Program-made: the position numbers and the translations under genes
The notes under the pieces: generated by a model
Seen by the model: only the letters and a program-made list of their open reading frames with translations
What the model was told of the DNA's origin: nothing
The model's database searches: none
NCBI GenBank assembly: GCA_016290875.1
Contig: JAEEVL010000008.1
Coordinates: forward strand, 1-64,000
Direction: 5' to 3'
Source of the DNA: Ruminococcus sp.
Lineage (GTDB): Bacteria; Bacillota; Clostridia; Oscillospirales; Ruminococcaceae
DNA length: 64,000 nt
Shown here: one piece after another, positions 19,394-29,138 of the stretch
Layout of the letters: each line of letters opens with the position of its first letter
How positions within the stretch are numbered: position 1 is the first letter of the stretch

Positions 19394-19804
19394 TCAGACA
19401 TATTCGCTTTCTGCATTCTGCTGAACACGGTCACGCTTCCGTGAGATTATGAGCTTTTTTGATTTTTTATGTCGTATCTTTCTTTTCAGCTTCGACTTGT
19501 AGCGGCGATAAGTGACCTTGATGAATTTCAGAGTTCTTTCGTCGTTGGGGAAGAGCTTCTGCATAAGAAAGATAGCTATGAGGAAGGTGATTATGCCTTC
19601 GGCGCACAGCGGTGACCACAGTATTGCAAGGTAGGTCGCAGCAATGGCTACGAGCCATTTGTACTCATAGTAAGTGCCTACACCGAGCGCAACATACGCC
19701 CAGCCGTTTGTAATTATCCAACCTATGAAAAAGCAGATTGCAAGGTGTGGGTTCAGTAGGAAATCCTTGGCATTTCTGAGTGTTTTTACTACCTTCTTGT
19801 TCAT
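19394..19804 (-). CDS. Small membrane protein of unknown function
   Basis: The product is 136 residues with three hydrophobic segments (about 20-40, 50-66 and 68-84). A strongly basic tail (about 98-128, rich in Lys and Arg) should stay in the cytoplasm by the positive-inside rule. I do not recognise a family. It starts 28 nt after cardiolipin synthase on the same strand and ends at the shared terminator, so it is probably its operon partner. A role at the membrane with anionic lipid is a guess from that context and the basic tail. Confidence 0.65.
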   Translation of the reverse strand: MNKKVVKTLRNAKDFLLNPHLAICFFIGWIITNGWAYVALGVGTYYEYKWLVAIAATYLAILWSPLCAEGIITFLIAIFLMQKLFPNDERTLKFIKVTYRRYKSKLKRKIRHKKSKKLIISRKRDRVQQNAESEYV

Positions 19805-19832
19805 GATTCTGCTCCAGTCTAAGAGAGCGCTG

Positions 19833-21398
19833 TTACATCAGAGGAGCGATCAGCTTCAGCAGACTTCCTCTTATTCTGACGGACAGCTTTGTGTTTTTTA
19901 TCGTATCGGTGGTAACCATTCTGCAAAGGGCCAATGTTGCGTCAAAATCTGTCTCTATATCTTTGATACAGTCGGTGCGGTACATATATGTTGCACACTC
20001 GAAGTGGTGGTAAAGGCTGCGGTAATCGAGATTTATAGTGCCGACAACAGCCTTTTCTCCGTCGGCTAAAAACACCTTTGAATGTACAAAGCCGGGGGTG
20101 TATTCGTATATTTTCACACCTGCCTTGACGAGCGAACTGTAATGCGTCTGTGCAAGTGCGAATGCTCCTTTTTTATCGGGGATGCCGGGGAGTATTATCT
20201 TAACATCGATACCTCTTTTGGCGGCAAATGTAAGAGCTGCTTCGAGTTCACCGTCGAGTATGAGGTAGGGAGTCATTATGTGGACGTATGTCGTGGCACG
20301 GCTGAGAATGTCCATGTAGACGCTTTCACCGACCTTGTCTTCGTCGAGCGGACAATCGGAATAGGGAAGTACAAATCCGCTGAACTTATCCGGCCTCTGA
20401 GGCTGGATAAGGTTGCTCCAGTCTGGCGTTCCCTCTGTTATGTTCCACATATGCAGGAACATCAGCGTAAAGCTCTGAACAGCGTCGCCTTTCAGCATAA
20501 CAGCTGCGTCCTTCCAGTGGCCAAAGCGTTCTGTTCGGTTGATGTACTCGTCTGCGAGATTTACACCGCCGTTGAATGCAACATTGCCGTCTATGACGAG
20601 TATCTTCCGGTGGTCGCGGTAGTTGTAATATGTGGATAGTACCGGGCGTATCGGAGCAAAAGCCTTACACTTTATGCCGAGCTCAGCCATACGCTTCGGA
20701 TAGTCATGAGAGAGTGTGGTTATCTCGCACATTCCGTCATACATCACTCTGACTTCAACGCCCTGTCTGACTTTTTCAGCGAGTATCGACAGCACGCGTC
20801 CCCACATATAGCCTTCATCGATTATGAAGTACTCCATGTAGATGAATTTCTGCGCTTTTTCGAGTTCTTCAAGCAAAGCTTCAAATTTCTTCTCACCGCA
20901 GGGGAAGTAGGTAACGTCTGTACCGGAGTATATCGGAAAACAGCCGGTCCTGCTGAGATATCTGCATAGGTCATCAGTTCCTGAACGCTGTATTTGTTCA
21001 TCGTTCATAACGTCCGGCTGATAGGGAAGCATATTTCTTGTTGCCTCTGTGAGCTCGAGTGAACGCTTCCTGATAAGATTATGGCCGAATTCGTGCTGTG
21101 TGTAGATTAGCAGCACCGAACCGGTGATAGGTGCGACTGCGATTATAAGCAGCCATGTCAGTTTGGCAGTTGAGTCCATTTCGCATCTGAACAGATAAAA
21201 AATCATAAAAAATGCAAAAATTCTGTAAACTGCATAGATTATCCGGAACTGTGTATACAGCCAGGTAGTGAACGCGAGCGTTAGTGCGAACTGTATCAGT
21301 ATCAGCAGAAATATTACGAAAAATCGGCTGAAAACGATCTTCAGAAGTTCTTTTTTTCGTCTTGGGAGAAGCCTTATGATATTTTCATTGTTTTCCAT
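19833..21398 (-). CDS. cls: Cardiolipin synthase
   Basis: The product is 521 residues, standard for bacterial Cls. Membrane helices fill the N-terminal ~105 residues. Two phospholipase-D HKD motifs follow: HRKILVIDGNVAFNGG and HSKVFLADGEKAVVGT. The enzyme joins two phosphatidylglycerol molecules to make cardiolipin and glycerol. The gene is the first of a two-gene operon with the small membrane protein at 19394. The start at 21398 has a GGAG-like site (CGGAGATAAAC on the minus strand). Confidence 0.9.
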   Translation of the reverse strand: MENNENIIRLLPRRKKELLKIVFSRFFVIFLLILIQFALTLAFTTWLYTQFRIIYAVYRIFAFFMIFYLFRCEMDSTAKLTWLLIIAVAPITGSVLLIYTQHEFGHNLIRKRSLELTEATRNMLPYQPDVMNDEQIQRSGTDDLCRYLSRTGCFPIYSGTDVTYFPCGEKKFEALLEELEKAQKFIYMEYFIIDEGYMWGRVLSILAEKVRQGVEVRVMYDGMCEITTLSHDYPKRMAELGIKCKAFAPIRPVLSTYYNYRDHRKILVIDGNVAFNGGVNLADEYINRTERFGHWKDAAVMLKGDAVQSFTLMFLHMWNITEGTPDWSNLIQPQRPDKFSGFVLPYSDCPLDEDKVGESVYMDILSRATTYVHIMTPYLILDGELEAALTFAAKRGIDVKIILPGIPDKKGAFALAQTHYSSLVKAGVKIYEYTPGFVHSKVFLADGEKAVVGTINLDYRSLYHHFECATYMYRTDCIKDIETDFDATLALCRMVTTDTIKNTKLSVRIRGSLLKLIAPLM

Positions 21399-21696
21399 TG
21401 TTTATCTCCGTTAAGTTAATTGTAGCAAATAAATATGAACATTTCAACTATTTGTTAATTCTGACGTTATTTTGTGTGAGAGTTCTTTCCGGGAACCGGC
21501 ACGCACTGAGAAGCGTTTATCGTTTACAGTTCCCTGTATTCTGTTTTCTGCCCTGAAAGGCGATATATACACCGCAGCATATTATATTCCCATTATATAC
21601 TCCTGTGCGTATAAAGTAAATAGTTTTATGATAATTTTAACGGCAAAAACGACAAAAATTCCTTTTCTGAGGGCAAAAAATATTTTCTGAAAAGAC
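21399..21696. other. Intergenic region between divergent cls and pyr operons
   Basis: A/T-rich, with no gene I can support. A 72-codon open frame at 21472-21690 has no ribosome site and no family features. The stretch upstream of the pyr promoter is otherwise plain. Confidence 0.4.
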
Positions 21697-21725
21697 TGGA
21701 CAAATACATGAGTATGTGATATAAT
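21697..21725 (+). promoter_or_regulatory. Promoter of the pyrimidine operon
   Basis: TGGACA (21697-21702), 17-nt spacer, TATAAT (21720-21725) with TGA before it. Confidence 0.7.
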
Positions 21726-21745
21726 AAGTTTAGTTTTATGAAAGC

Positions 21746-21858
21746 TGCCCTTTAATTCGATCCTGTGAGGTCGGCAAGGCGAAGTGACCTATGATATAAC
21801 TATGCTATAGCTATAACTATAAGTGTACCCGTCTGCGACCACAGGCGGGTATTTTTTG
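21746..21858 (+). promoter_or_regulatory. PyrR-dependent transcription attenuator
   Basis: The leader contains TTTAATTCGA TCCTGTGAGG TCGGCAAGG (21751-21779). This matches the PyrR-binding loop consensus (CAGAGAGGCU-type loop with a GAAGG/CAAGG flank). It is followed by a terminator: ACCCGTCTG/CAGGCGGGT (21827-21835 with 21842-21850) plus ATTTTTT. In this family PyrR with UMP stabilises the upstream loop, prevents the antiterminator and lets the terminator form. The downstream genes are therefore shut off when pyrimidines are plentiful. Confidence 0.8.
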
Positions 21859-21867
21859 TTGAGAGGA

Positions 21868-22401
21868 GTGGACGTTCTGGAAAAGAAGCGTATGATAATG
21901 GACGAAAAAGCAATGCAGCGCGCCATTGCCAGAATTTCCTATGAGATCATCGAACACAACAAGGGTGCTGAGGATCTCTGTATAGTCGGAATCCTTTCGA
22001 GGGGAGTCACTATAGGCAGAAGGATAGCAGATAAACTCTTAGAACTCGAAAAGATCGATGTTCCTTTCGGTCAGCTCGATATTACACCTTACCGCGATGA
22101 CGCCGGCGGAAAAGGTTCTGAGGACAGGACCGATATACCGTTTGATGTCAGGGACAGGAATGTTGTCATCGTTGATGATGTTATCTTTACTGGCAGAAGC
22201 TCCCGCGCTGCTCTTGAAGCTATCATCAAACGCGGCAGACCGCGTTCCGTGCAGCTTGCTGTCCTCGTTGACAGAGGACACAGAGAGCTCCCGATACGTC
22301 CTGACTATGTCGGAAAGAATCTTCCGACATCCCACAGCGAAGTGGTCAAGGTATCCGTCATAGAATTGGACGGCAGCGACGGTGTCGCTATTTTCGGATA
22401 A
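21868..22401 (+). CDS. pyrR: Pyrimidine operon attenuation protein / uracil phosphoribosyltransferase PyrR
   Basis: The protein is about 175-178 residues. The PRPP-binding loop VVIVDDVIFTGRSSRAAL and the N-terminal IMDEKAMQRAIARISYEIIE segment are typical of PyrR. The start is unclear. The ribosome site GAGAGGAG is at 21861-21868. An in-frame GTG (21868) overlaps it, the first ATG (21892) is 23 nt away and would lose conserved residues, and CTG at 21877 has ideal 8-nt spacing. I give the GTG as the formal start. It lies right after the attenuator it should act on and 26 nt before pyrC. Confidence 0.9.
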   Translation: MDVLEKKRMIMDEKAMQRAIARISYEIIEHNKGAEDLCIVGILSRGVTIGRRIADKLLELEKIDVPFGQLDITPYRDDAGGKGSEDRTDIPFDVRDRNVVIVDDVIFTGRSSRAALEAIIKRGRPRSVQLAVLVDRGHRELPIRPDYVGKNLPTSHSEVVKVSVIELDGSDGVAIFG

Positions 22402-22427
22402 AAACCCCCGACAACAAAGGAGGAAAT

Positions 22428-23696
22428 ATGTCATCTATCCTTATCAGGAATGTCCGCGCAGTTGATGCTGAGATTGACATTACCGCTGATGTTCTCATTG
22501 AGAACGACAAAATAGCGGCTGTCGGAAATGATCTTACTGCTGATGCCGGACAGACTATCGACGGTACAGGTCTTGTACTGATGCCGTCACTTTTTGATAT
22601 GCACGTACATTTCCGCGATCCCGGACAAACTCACAAGGAGGATGTGCTGACAGGCTGCTCGGCAGCTTTGGCAGGCGGTGTGACAGGCGTACTTACAATG
22701 CCAAACACAAAGCCCCCCTGCGATTCACCGGAGACGATAAAATATGTTATGGACAAGGCTGAGGGCACCGGCGTTAAGGTCTACCAGGTGGGCTGCATCA
22801 CAGGCGGTATGTCCGGAAACGGTCTCTGCGACTATGATGCTTTCAAGGCTGCCGGATGCATTTGTATCTCAGATGACGGCAGACCTGTTGAGAATGCTGA
22901 AATGATGAGAAAGGCTCTTGAACTTTCAAAGGAGAACGGTCTGCTCGTTGCTTCGCACTGTGAAGATCTCAGCATAATCAACGGCGGAATAATGAACAAG
23001 GGCGAAACTTCTGAAAAGCTTGGCGTAAAGGGTATGGACAGAGCTTCAGAGGACTATATAACTGCCCGTGAGATGATACTTGCTTCGTCTGTTGACGCGA
23101 GAATACATATCTGCCATGTAAGCACAGAGGGCAGCGCGGCTATGATAAGATTTGCCAAGTCACGCGGCGTAAAAGTCACCTGCGAGACAGCTCCTCATTA
23201 CTTTATGCTTACGGATGAACTCCTGAACAAACGTGATGCTGATTACCGCATGAATCCGCCACTCAGGACTCCAAATGACGTGAGAGCGATCATTGATGCT
23301 GTCAAGGATGGCACTATCGACTGTATCGTTACAGACCACGCTCCGCACGCTGCTGAGGAAAAAGCTGATTTTGAAAAAGCTCCTAACGGCGTTGTCGGAC
23401 TTGAAACTTCACTTGCTGCAACGCTCACAGCTCTCTACCATACTGGCGAGATAACTCTGAACAAAGTTGTGGAGCTCATGTGCGTAAATCCGCGAAAGAT
23501 ACTCGGACTTGAAACTCCGGCTGTCAGCGCAGGAAAGCCTGCTGATCTCGTCCTTGTCGATATTGACAGGAAGTGGACGGTCGAGCCGGAGAAACTCCAC
23601 TCGAAGTCGCATAACACAGTTTTCAAGGGCATGACTCTTACTGGTAAGCCTATTATGACTATCTCAAATGGTGAGATAAAATACGAAGTAAAATAA
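22428..23696 (+). CDS. pyrC: Dihydroorotase
   Basis: The product is 422 residues, a type I dihydroorotase of the amidohydrolase superfamily. Metal and substrate motifs seen: DMHVHFRDPGQTHKED (about 58-73), ASHCED, ICHVSTEGS and VTDHAPHAAEEK. It converts carbamoyl aspartate to dihydroorotate, step three of UMP synthesis. AAAGGAGG precedes the ATG. It sits between pyrR and pyrF under the PyrR attenuator. Confidence 0.95.
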   Translation: MSSILIRNVRAVDAEIDITADVLIENDKIAAVGNDLTADAGQTIDGTGLVLMPSLFDMHVHFRDPGQTHKEDVLTGCSAALAGGVTGVLTMPNTKPPCDSPETIKYVMDKAEGTGVKVYQVGCITGGMSGNGLCDYDAFKAAGCICISDDGRPVENAEMMRKALELSKENGLLVASHCEDLSIINGGIMNKGETSEKLGVKGMDRASEDYITAREMILASSVDARIHICHVSTEGSAAMIRFAKSRGVKVTCETAPHYFMLTDELLNKRDADYRMNPPLRTPNDVRAIIDAVKDGTIDCIVTDHAPHAAEEKADFEKAPNGVVGLETSLAATLTALYHTGEITLNKVVELMCVNPRKILGLETPAVSAGKPADLVLVDIDRKWTVEPEKLHSKSHNTVFKGMTLTGKPIMTISNGEIKYEVK

Positions 23697-23722
23697 ACAA
23701 TTTTAATACTGGAGGAAATGCT

Positions 23723-24649
23723 ATGTCATTCGACAGACTTATTGAAAAGATCATTGAACTCAAGAATCCTACTGTTGTAGGTCTCGATCCTAAGCTCGAG
23801 TACGTTCCGGAGTACATCCAGCGCCGCTACCTTGACGATGACGGCTGGACAATGAAGGCTGCTGCAAAGGCTATCTACGCTTTCAATCAGGCTATCATTG
23901 ACGAGATACACGATGTAGTTCCGGCTATCAAGCCGCAGGCTGCATACTACGAGATGTACGGACACTATGGTATAAAGGCTCTTGAGCGTACTATCCGCTA
24001 CGCTAAGCTCAACGGTATGTTCGTAATGACTGACGGTAAGCGCAACGACATCGGCGCTACTATGGAGGCTTACACAAACGCTCACCTCGGCGCTACTATG
24101 ATAGGCGAGAACGAGGTCGAGGCTTTCGGTGCGGACGCTCTTACAGTAAACGGCTACCTCGGTACAGACGGTATCGAGCCGCTTCTCAAGGTTTGCCGTG
24201 CACGCGACAAGGGCATATATGTGCTTGTCAAGACTTCCAACCCGTCTTCCGGAGAGCTCCAGGATATGAAGCTCGAAGACGGCCGCACTATCTACGAAGC
24301 AATGGGCGATATGTGCGAAAAGTGGGGCGAGGATACAAGAGGAAAGTACGGCTATTCCGCAGTCGGAGCAGTTGTAGGAGCAACATATCCCGAAATGCTC
24401 ACAGAGCTCAGAAAGAGACTTCCGCATACAATGTTTCTTGTTCCCGGATACGGCGCACAGGGCGGCGGAGCAGAAGGCCTGAAGGGCGGCTTCGATGAGA
24501 ACGGTCTTGGTGCTATCGTAAACTCTTCAAGAGCTGTTATGTGTGCATACAAGAAGGAAGGCTGCGACGAGAGAGATTTCGCCAAGGCAGCAAGAAGAGA
24601 AGTCATCAGAATGAGAGATGACATCTGTCAGTACATCAACCTCAAGTGA
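23723..24649 (+). CDS. pyrF: Orotidine-5'-phosphate decarboxylase, type 2
   Basis: The product is 308 residues, the length of the long type 2 PyrF group. The catalytic DxKxxD motif appears as DGKRNDIGAT, and VGLDPKLEYVP at the N-terminus and VPGYGAQGG near the phosphate site fit the family. It makes UMP from OMP, the last step of the pathway. TGGAGG lies 7-8 nt upstream of the ATG and the gap from pyrC is 26 nt. Confidence 0.95.
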   Translation: MSFDRLIEKIIELKNPTVVGLDPKLEYVPEYIQRRYLDDDGWTMKAAAKAIYAFNQAIIDEIHDVVPAIKPQAAYYEMYGHYGIKALERTIRYAKLNGMFVMTDGKRNDIGATMEAYTNAHLGATMIGENEVEAFGADALTVNGYLGTDGIEPLLKVCRARDKGIYVLVKTSNPSSGELQDMKLEDGRTIYEAMGDMCEKWGEDTRGKYGYSAVGAVVGATYPEMLTELRKRLPHTMFLVPGYGAQGGGAEGLKGGFDENGLGAIVNSSRAVMCAYKKEGCDERDFAKAARREVIRMRDDICQYINLK

Positions 24650-24700
24650 ATATATAATTGATACTGGAGAGTGTTTATCACTTTGTCAGGATCAAGGGCT

Positions 24701-24725
24701 GAACGTCCTGCAAAAGAGGGCGTTC
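24701..24725 (+). other. Hairpin in the pyrF-carA gap
   Basis: GAACGTCCT pairs with AGGGCGTTC (9 bp, one G-U) around a 7-nt loop. No U-run follows, and I see no second PyrR-binding loop in the 178-nt gap, so it is more likely an RNA processing or stability element than an attenuator. Confidence 0.35.
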
Positions 24726-24827
24726 CTGAATTAGTACAAACATTCAGATACTGAATTGTGATCTATCCTTCACAATGGCGTGAGGGAATGGGATATATCA
24801 ACGAATACTGCGAAAGGAATGATACTA

Positions 24828-25934
24828 ATGTCATTGTTCAATCAGGGCGAAAAAGCGTACCTTATGCTTGCCGACGGACAGGTATTTGAAGGCAGGAGCT
24901 TCGGTGCAAAGGGCACCGTGATAGGCGAGGTAGTTTTCACTACCGGTCTTACAGGCTATCAGGAAACTCTTACAGATCCGAGCTATTACGGTCAGATAGT
25001 CACACAGACATTTCCGCTTATCGGAAACTATGGTGTGAACTCTCAGGACAACGAATCGGCTGCTTCCTATGTGACCGGTTACATCGTCCGCGAGTGGTGT
25101 AATGCCCCTTCAAATTTCCGCTGTGAAGGTAACATAAACGATTTCCTCACACAGCATAATATAGTCGGTATCCACAATATCGACACACGCCGTCTTACAC
25201 GAACTATCCGTGAGGCTGGCGTTATGAACGGTGTTATCACTACCGAGAACGTCTACGATAAGAAGGACGAGTTCCTTGAGAAGATCAGGGCATTCGCTGT
25301 AAGAGATGCTGTTAAGTCAGTTACAAACTCCGAGACTCTCACTTATGAGCCTGAGGAGAAGAAGTTCCGCGTTGTGTTGTTTGATTTCGGCTACAAGCGC
25401 AATATCCGTCAGGAACTCGTCAAGCGCGGCTGCGAGGTCGTAGTAGTTCCGGCTGACACAACAGCTGATAAGGTAAAGGAGCTCGCTCCGGATGGTATCA
25501 TGTTCTCGAACGGCCCTGGAGATCCCGCAGAAAATGTTGATATAATCGAAAATATCAAGGAGATAGAAAAACTTGGCATACCGATATTCGGTATCTGTCT
25601 CGGCCATCAGCTCATGGCTCTTGCTAACGGCGGAAAGACTGAAAAGCTCAAATACGGTCACAGAGGTGCAAACCAGCCTGTTATCGACCTCGAGAGCGGT
25701 CTTACATATGTTACCAGCCAGAACCACGGCTATGCAGTAGTTGGCGACAGTATCGATCCTGCTGTCGGACACGTTTCCCATGTCAACGCAAATGACAAGA
25801 CCTGTGAGGGCATCCGCTATACAGCAGTCAATGCTTTCACAGTCCAGTTCCACCCCGAAGCTCACGGCGGTCCGCTGGACACCTCATATCTTTTCGATGA
25901 ATTTGTAAAGACTATGGAAAAGGAGCGTGACTGA
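24828..25934 (+). CDS. carA: Carbamoyl-phosphate synthase small subunit
   Basis: The product is 368 residues from the ATG at 24828, chosen for its GAAAGGA site 9 nt upstream and the family-typical start (MSLFNQGEKAYLMLADGQVF). The N-terminal CPSase small-chain domain is followed by a class I glutamine amidotransferase. Catalytic Cys lies in IFGICLGHQLMA and His/Glu in VQFHPEAHGGP. It supplies ammonia from glutamine to CarB. It overlaps nothing but is tightly joined to carB (1 nt between stop and start). Confidence 0.95.
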   Translation: MSLFNQGEKAYLMLADGQVFEGRSFGAKGTVIGEVVFTTGLTGYQETLTDPSYYGQIVTQTFPLIGNYGVNSQDNESAASYVTGYIVREWCNAPSNFRCEGNINDFLTQHNIVGIHNIDTRRLTRTIREAGVMNGVITTENVYDKKDEFLEKIRAFAVRDAVKSVTNSETLTYEPEEKKFRVVLFDFGYKRNIRQELVKRGCEVVVVPADTTADKVKELAPDGIMFSNGPGDPAENVDIIENIKEIEKLGIPIFGICLGHQLMALANGGKTEKLKYGHRGANQPVIDLESGLTYVTSQNHGYAVVGDSIDPAVGHVSHVNANDKTCEGIRYTAVNAFTVQFHPEAHGGPLDTSYLFDEFVKTMEKERD

Positions 25935-25935
25935 T

Positions 25936-28900
25936 ATGCCGCTGAGAAAGGATATTAAGAAAGTACTCGTTATCGGTTCAGGTCCTATCGTTATCGGACA
26001 GGCTGCTGAATTCGACTATGCCGGCACACAGGCCTGCCGTGCTCTCAAGCAGGAAGGACTCGAGGTTGTTCTCGTAAACTCTAACCCTGCGACTATTATG
26101 ACCGATAAGGCTATGGCTGACAAAGTATATATCGAACCTCTTACACTGGACGTTATCAAGCGTATCATAGAGATAGAAAAGCCTGACAGTCTGCTTTCCA
26201 CACTTGGCGGTCAGACAGGTCTTACCCTGTCTATGCAGCTTGCTGAGGAAGGCTTCCTCGATTCACACAATGTAAAGCTCCTTGGTGCTGATCCTGAGAC
26301 TATACACAAGGCTGAGGACAGACAGGCTTTCAAGGATACAATGGAAAAAATAGGCGAGCCCTGTATTCCTTCAAAGGTCGTTGAGACAGTCGAGGACGCA
26401 GTTGACTTCGCACAGGTAATACACTATCCTGTTATCGTTCGTCCTGCATTCACACTTGGCGGAACCGGCGGCGGTATCGCTCAGAATGAGGAAGAGCTCC
26501 GTGACATCGCTACAAACGGTCTTAGACTTTCTCCTATCACACAGATACTTGTTGAAAAGTGCATAAGCGGCTGGAAGGAGATAGAGTTCGAGGTTATCCG
26601 TGACGCTAAGGGCAACGTTATCACAGTATGCTCTATGGAGAATTTCGATCCTGTCGGCGTTCATACCGGAGACAGTATCGTTATCGCACCTGCTGTAACT
26701 CTCAGCGACAGAGAGTATCAGATGCTCCGTACTGCTGCTATCAACATTATCAAGGAACTCAAGGTAGAGGGCGGCTGCAACTGCCAGTTTGCGCTTCATC
26801 CGACCAGCTTCAAGTATGCTGTTATCGAGGTAAATCCCCGTGTATCACGTTCTTCCGCACTTGCTTCAAAGGCTACCGGTTATCCGATCGCCAAGACGGC
26901 AGCAAAGATCGCTATCGGCTACACACTCGATGAGATCGTGAACCAGGTAACAGGCAAGACATATGCCTGTTTTGAACCGGCTCTCGACTACGTTGTAATA
27001 AAGTTCCCGAAATGGGCATTTGATAAATTTGTATATGCCAAGCGTACACTCGGTACACAGATGAAGGCAACCGGTGAGGTGATGGCTATCGGAACAAGCT
27101 TTGAACAGGCTATGATGAAGGCTGTTCGTTCCATTGAGCTCGGCATGGACACTATGAACCTCAAGAAGCTCGAAAAGCTCACTACTGAGGAAATAAGAGA
27201 GAAGCTCCACGTTATCGACGACGAGCGTTCATTCTGTGTATTTGAAGCTCTCAAGCGCGGCATCACTCCTGAGGAGATACACGAGATCACAATGATCGAC
27301 AACTGGTTCCTCTACAAGCTGCTCAATCTTGTTGAGCTCGAGAAATGGCTTGCTGACGGAACTGAACTTACAGAGGAAAAGTACGACATCGCAAAGCAGT
27401 ACGGTTACCTCGACAGCACTATCGAGCGTATTTCCGGACAGAAGTGCCCGAAGCGCAGAAGAGCAGTATTCAAGATGGTTGATACTTGTGCGGGCGAGTT
27501 TAAGGCTGAGACTCCTTACTTCTACTCCACATTCGACGAGGAGAACGAAGCAAAGCAGTTCATTGACAGAACAAATACAGGCAAGAAGAAAGTCATCGTA
27601 TTCGGTTCAGGTCCTATCCGTATAGGACAGGGTATCGAGTTTGATTACTGCTCCGTTCACTGTGTATGGACTCTCAAGGAACTCGGCTATGAGGCAGTTA
27701 TCTGCAACAACAACCCTGAGACAGTTTCTACCGACTTTGATACAGGTGATCGACTCTACTTCGATCCGCTTACAAAGGAAGACGTTGAGTCCATAATCGA
27801 GACTGAGCAGCCTTACGGTGTTGTAGTTCAGTTCGGCGGACAGACAGCTATTAAGCTCACACGCCATCTTTCAGATATGGGCGTAAACATCCTCGGAACT
27901 TCCGCTGATATGATCGACGCCGCTGAGGACAGAGAACGCTTTGATGAAATACTTGAAAAGTGTGGAATACCACGTCCTGCCGGCCATACAGTAATGACGA
28001 CAGAAGAAGCTGTTGCAGCTGCTGAGGACCTCGGCTATCCTGTACTTCTTCGTCCGTCATATGTTCTCGGCGGTCAGAACATGATAATCGCACACTCAAA
28101 GGCTGATGTCATTGAGTATATGGGTATCATCACAAGTCATATGATCGAGAACCCTGTCCTTATCGACAAGTACATGATGGGTACTGAGGTCGAGGTCGAT
28201 GCTATCTGTGACGGTGAGGACTTCCTCATTCCCGGTATCATGGAGCACATCGAGCGTGCCGGTGTACATTCTGGAGACTCTATCTCGATATACCCCGCAC
28301 AGCATCTCTCTGAGCGTATCAAGCGCATAATCGTTGAGTACACAAGACTCCTCGCAAAGGAACTCAATGTTATCGGTCTTGTTAATATCCAGTATGTTGT
28401 TTATAATCATGAGGTATTCGTTATAGAAGTAAACCCGCGTTCTTCACGAACTGTTCCTTACATCAGCAAGGTTACTGGCATACCGATGGTCGATATCGCA
28501 ACCAAGATAATGTTCGGTGCTAAGCTCAAAGATATGGGCTATGAGAGCGGACTCTATCCTGCCGGCGATTATGTTGCAGTCAAGGTGCCTGTATTCAGCT
28601 TCGAGAAGCTGACAGACGTTGATACTATGCTCGGACCTGAAATGAAGTCTACCGGTGAGTGCCTCGGTATCGGACGTAACCTCGAGGATGCACTCCTCAA
28701 GGGACTTATCGCTGCCGGATTTGACCTCAAGCGCGAGGGCGGCGTACTTCTCTCGGTGCGTGATTCTGATAAGAAGGAGCTTCTCCCGATCGCTGATAAA
28801 TTCGAGCAGATGGGATTTGAACTCTATGCAACTTCCGGAACACAGAGCGTTCTCCACAGAAATATGATCGCGGCTAATCTCGTCCGCAAGATCTCTGACG

Positions 28901-29130
28901 GTGAGCCTAATGTTGAGACTCTCCTCGACAGCGGAAAGATACATTACGTTATCTCGACATCTGCAAAGGGACGTCTGCCGGAGCGTGACAGCGTTAAAAT
29001 GAGAAGAAAGTCGATAGAGCGTTCTATATGCAGTCTTACTGCGATAGATACGGCAAAATCGCTTGTTAAGGTCCTTGAATCGGGACGCACGATCAACGAT
29101 GTTGAACTCGTAGATATTACGAAGATATGA
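25936..29130 (+). CDS. carB: Carbamoyl-phosphate synthase large subunit
   Basis: The product is 1064 residues from the ATG at 25936 (AAGGAG is 10 nt upstream; an in-frame GTG at 25927 overlaps carA). Two homologous ATP-grasp halves each begin with a GSGPI.IGQ..EFDY motif, near residues 16 and 560. The C-terminal ~130 residues are the MGS-like regulatory domain (LYATSGTQSVL). It makes carbamoyl phosphate from bicarbonate, ammonia and two ATP for both pyrimidine and arginine synthesis. It is the last gene of the pyr operon; pyrB, pyrD, pyrE and pyrK are not in this cluster. Confidence 0.95.
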   Translation: MPLRKDIKKVLVIGSGPIVIGQAAEFDYAGTQACRALKQEGLEVVLVNSNPATIMTDKAMADKVYIEPLTLDVIKRIIEIEKPDSLLSTLGGQTGLTLSMQLAEEGFLDSHNVKLLGADPETIHKAEDRQAFKDTMEKIGEPCIPSKVVETVEDAVDFAQVIHYPVIVRPAFTLGGTGGGIAQNEEELRDIATNGLRLSPITQILVEKCISGWKEIEFEVIRDAKGNVITVCSMENFDPVGVHTGDSIVIAPAVTLSDREYQMLRTAAINIIKELKVEGGCNCQFALHPTSFKYAVIEVNPRVSRSSALASKATGYPIAKTAAKIAIGYTLDEIVNQVTGKTYACFEPALDYVVIKFPKWAFDKFVYAKRTLGTQMKATGEVMAIGTSFEQAMMKAVRSIELGMDTMNLKKLEKLTTEEIREKLHVIDDERSFCVFEALKRGITPEEIHEITMIDNWFLYKLLNLVELEKWLADGTELTEEKYDIAKQYGYLDSTIERISGQKCPKRRRAVFKMVDTCAGEFKAETPYFYSTFDEENEAKQFIDRTNTGKKKVIVFGSGPIRIGQGIEFDYCSVHCVWTLKELGYEAVICNNNPETVSTDFDTGDRLYFDPLTKEDVESIIETEQPYGVVVQFGGQTAIKLTRHLSDMGVNILGTSADMIDAAEDRERFDEILEKCGIPRPAGHTVMTTEEAVAAAEDLGYPVLLRPSYVLGGQNMIIAHSKADVIEYMGIITSHMIENPVLIDKYMMGTEVEVDAICDGEDFLIPGIMEHIERAGVHSGDSISIYPAQHLSERIKRIIVEYTRLLAKELNVIGLVNIQYVVYNHEVFVIEVNPRSSRTVPYISKVTGIPMVDIATKIMFGAKLKDMGYESGLYPAGDYVAVKVPVFSFEKLTDVDTMLGPEMKSTGECLGIGRNLEDALLKGLIAAGFDLKREGGVLLSVRDSDKKELLPIADKFEQMGFELYATSGTQSVLHRNMIAANLVRKISDGEPNVETLLDSGKIHYVISTSAKGRLPERDSVKMRRKSIERSICSLTAIDTAKSLVKVLESGRTINDVELVDITKI

Positions 29131-29138
29131 ACCAATTT

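Noticed and set aside
21472..21690. 72-codon frame upstream of the pyr promoter
   Set aside because: No ribosome site, no promoter and no recognisable domain.
23726..24427. 233-codon frame on the minus strand opposite pyrF
   Set aside because: pyrF is unmistakable on the plus strand; the mirror frame is a codon-bias effect.
24701..24725. Second pyr attenuator before carA
   Set aside because: The hairpin has no U-tract and there is no PyrR-binding loop nearby.
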